Origin: Candidatus Ancillula prorhinotermitis
Lineage (GTDB): Bacteria; Actinomycetota; Actinomycetes; Actinomycetales; Bifidobacteriaceae
Length of the DNA: 64,000 bases
Assembly: GCA_031280795.1 (NCBI GenBank)
Contig: JAITGF010000003.1
Location: 65,657-129,656 of the forward strand
Reading direction: 5' to 3'
Shown: piece by piece, positions 63,476 to 64,000 of the stretch
How positions within the stretch are numbered: the first letter of the stretch is position 1
How the letters are laid out: every line of letters begins with the position of its first letter
Made by a program: the position numbers and the translations under genes
The notes under the pieces: generated by a model
Database searches by the model: none
What the model saw: only the letters and a program-made list of their open reading frames with translations
Told to the model about the DNA's origin: nothing

Positions 63476-63840
63476 CACTTCCACCGAGTTGTGAGTATGA
63501 AGCCGGCGATAATGAAGCCAAATGCAACCACTAAGTTCCAGTACTGCAGCACAGGTATCGGGTAGCCACCGATTGTGTACGTTAGATAAAACACTACTAA
63601 CCAAACCATACCGATAATCATCAGCCCAAGCATAGTTGGTATGAGCCAGAGTGGATTCATGCCATACTTTGAGAACTTGATTGGCGTTTTAGTGGTTTCG
63701 ACCTTTTGCGCCTTTAATTCTTGCTCCACCTCTCCACGCTTTGCAGGATTTCCTGAGCGTGACCGAACTGCAACGCTTTCCTTGCTGTCAGCGACTTTCT
63801 TGCCCTTTTTAGTAGGGGTTCTCTTCGAAACTTTATCCAT
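63475..63840 (-). CDS. crgA: Cell division protein CrgA
   Basis: 121 residues from the ATG at 63840, 6 nt after TATAAT; the longer frame contains the -10 box. A basic N-terminal tail (1-60) is followed by two membrane helices (NPLWLIPTMLGLMIIGMVWLVVFYL and WNLVVAFGFIIAGFILTT) with the short loop YPIPVLQYWN, the CrgA pattern. In mycobacteria CrgA recruits divisome proteins. Translation coupled to hom. Confidence 0.9.
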   Translation of the reverse strand: MDKVSKRTPTKKGKKVADSKESVAVRSRSGNPAKRGEVEQELKAQKVETTKTPIKFSKYGMNPLWLIPTMLGLMIIGMVWLVVFYLTYTIGGYPIPVLQYWNLVVAFGFIIAGFILTTRWK

Positions 63841-63846
63841 AGTTAC

Positions 63847-63875
63847 ATTATAGCACATTCTAACTTCGCGTGCAT
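63847..63875 (-). promoter_or_regulatory. Leaderless promoter of crgA
   Basis: ATGCAC, 17-nt spacer with CGCGAAGTTAGAATGTGC, TATAAT, 6 nt to ATG. The -35 and spacer are the end module of a family A repeat. Confidence 0.75.
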
Positions 63876-63881
63876 ACGGAA

Positions 63882-63946
63882 CGAATCAACTCATTCAAAA
63901 TATCCGTTTTAATGTCGCATCAACTCATTCAAAAATGTCCGTTTTT
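63882..63946. repeat. Direct repeat of ~30 bp, two copies
   Basis: ATCAACTCATTCAAAA is followed in both copies by a TCCGTTTT segment; copies start at 63887 and 63922. They lie just upstream of a plus-strand promoter, where they could be binding sites. Confidence 0.6.
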
Positions 63947-63968
63947 GATTCTCAACTATAATATAAGA

Positions 63969-64000
63969 ATGGAGACAAGCATAAAGATGAAAATACTTCA
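63969..64000 (+). CDS. Start of an unidentified gene (truncated by window end)
   Basis: TATAAT at 63957-63962 is followed after 6 nt by ATG, the same leaderless arrangement as elsewhere here. Only METSIKMKIL can be read, too little to name a product. Confidence 0.4.
   Translation, partial: METSIKMKIL

Overview
The window is dense, mostly minus-strand DNA from an anaerobic actinobacterium (GC in the mid-40s percent by eye). Actinobacterial markers are an FtsR-type MerR regulator, CrgA, an RpfB-like G5/transglycosylase protein, an Rv3235-like protein, a class II 2-isopropylmalate synthase and an actinobacterial DnaG N-terminus. A pyruvate:ferredoxin oxidoreductase start (positions 1-498) points to anaerobic metabolism. 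A fused TrpC-TrpB protein, which I recall from Bifidobacterium annotations, suggests Bifidobacteriales or a relative. A symbiont such as Candidatus Ancillula would fit, but that is a guess and no rRNA is present to test it.

Layout. 1-4.8 kb: nifJ start, rpf-like/ftsR operon, tRNA-Leu, then a tRNA-Thr/tRNA-Gly/rseP unit behind tandem 89-bp repeats. 4.8-10.9 kb (plus strand): an Rv3235-like gene, then an unrecognised operon (a 1085-aa disordered protein and two related membrane-anchored proteins) ending in uppS. 10.9-17 kb: ruvB, aroC, FKBP isomerase, a GT2 glycosyltransferase and gatCA. 17-28.1 kb: a ten-gene operon read from one leaderless promoter: trpCB-dapF-pyrF-trpA-dedA-purK-purE-lcp-APC permease-spoU. 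28.2-33.8 kb: divergent gyrB, MATE, aroE and a small envelope gene pair. 34-41.1 kb: atpE-atpF-atpH-leuA-dapA-rnj-ruvA, a split ATP synthase operon. 41.3-51 kb: a GtrII-like glucosyltransferase with an (AC)10 tract at its 5' end, hisB plus a downstream gene, trmD-rimM-khpA-rpsP, an amino-acid ABC transporter without its ATPase, and dnaG. 51-56.9 kb: a repeat-rich gap, putP, fusA and a CHAP hydrolase. 57-64 kb: pan genes, tRNA-Arg, chorismate mutase, HIT, rpiB, purC, a repeat cluster, an aldo/keto reductase, hom, crgA and the start of one more gene.

Functionally the window is dominated by amino-acid (Trp, chorismate, Leu, Lys/DAP, Thr, His), purine, pyrimidine and pantothenate synthesis, with translation, replication/repair and envelope genes between them.

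Signals beyond ordinary genes: (i) many promoters have an NTGCRC -35, a 17-nt spacer and TATAAT only 6-8 nt before the start codon, so those mRNAs should be leaderless; (ii) dnaG has no ATG, GTG or TTG upstream of its zinc finger and appears to start at a leaderless ATA, and at least two more genes seem to start at ATA or ATC; (iii) rseP and panB start 1-2 nt after a tRNA 3' end; (iv) a dinucleotide tract places the GtrII gene out of frame with its ribosome-bound ATG; (v) two families of dispersed repeats keep hairpins, and one of them a pseudoknot, by compensatory base changes.
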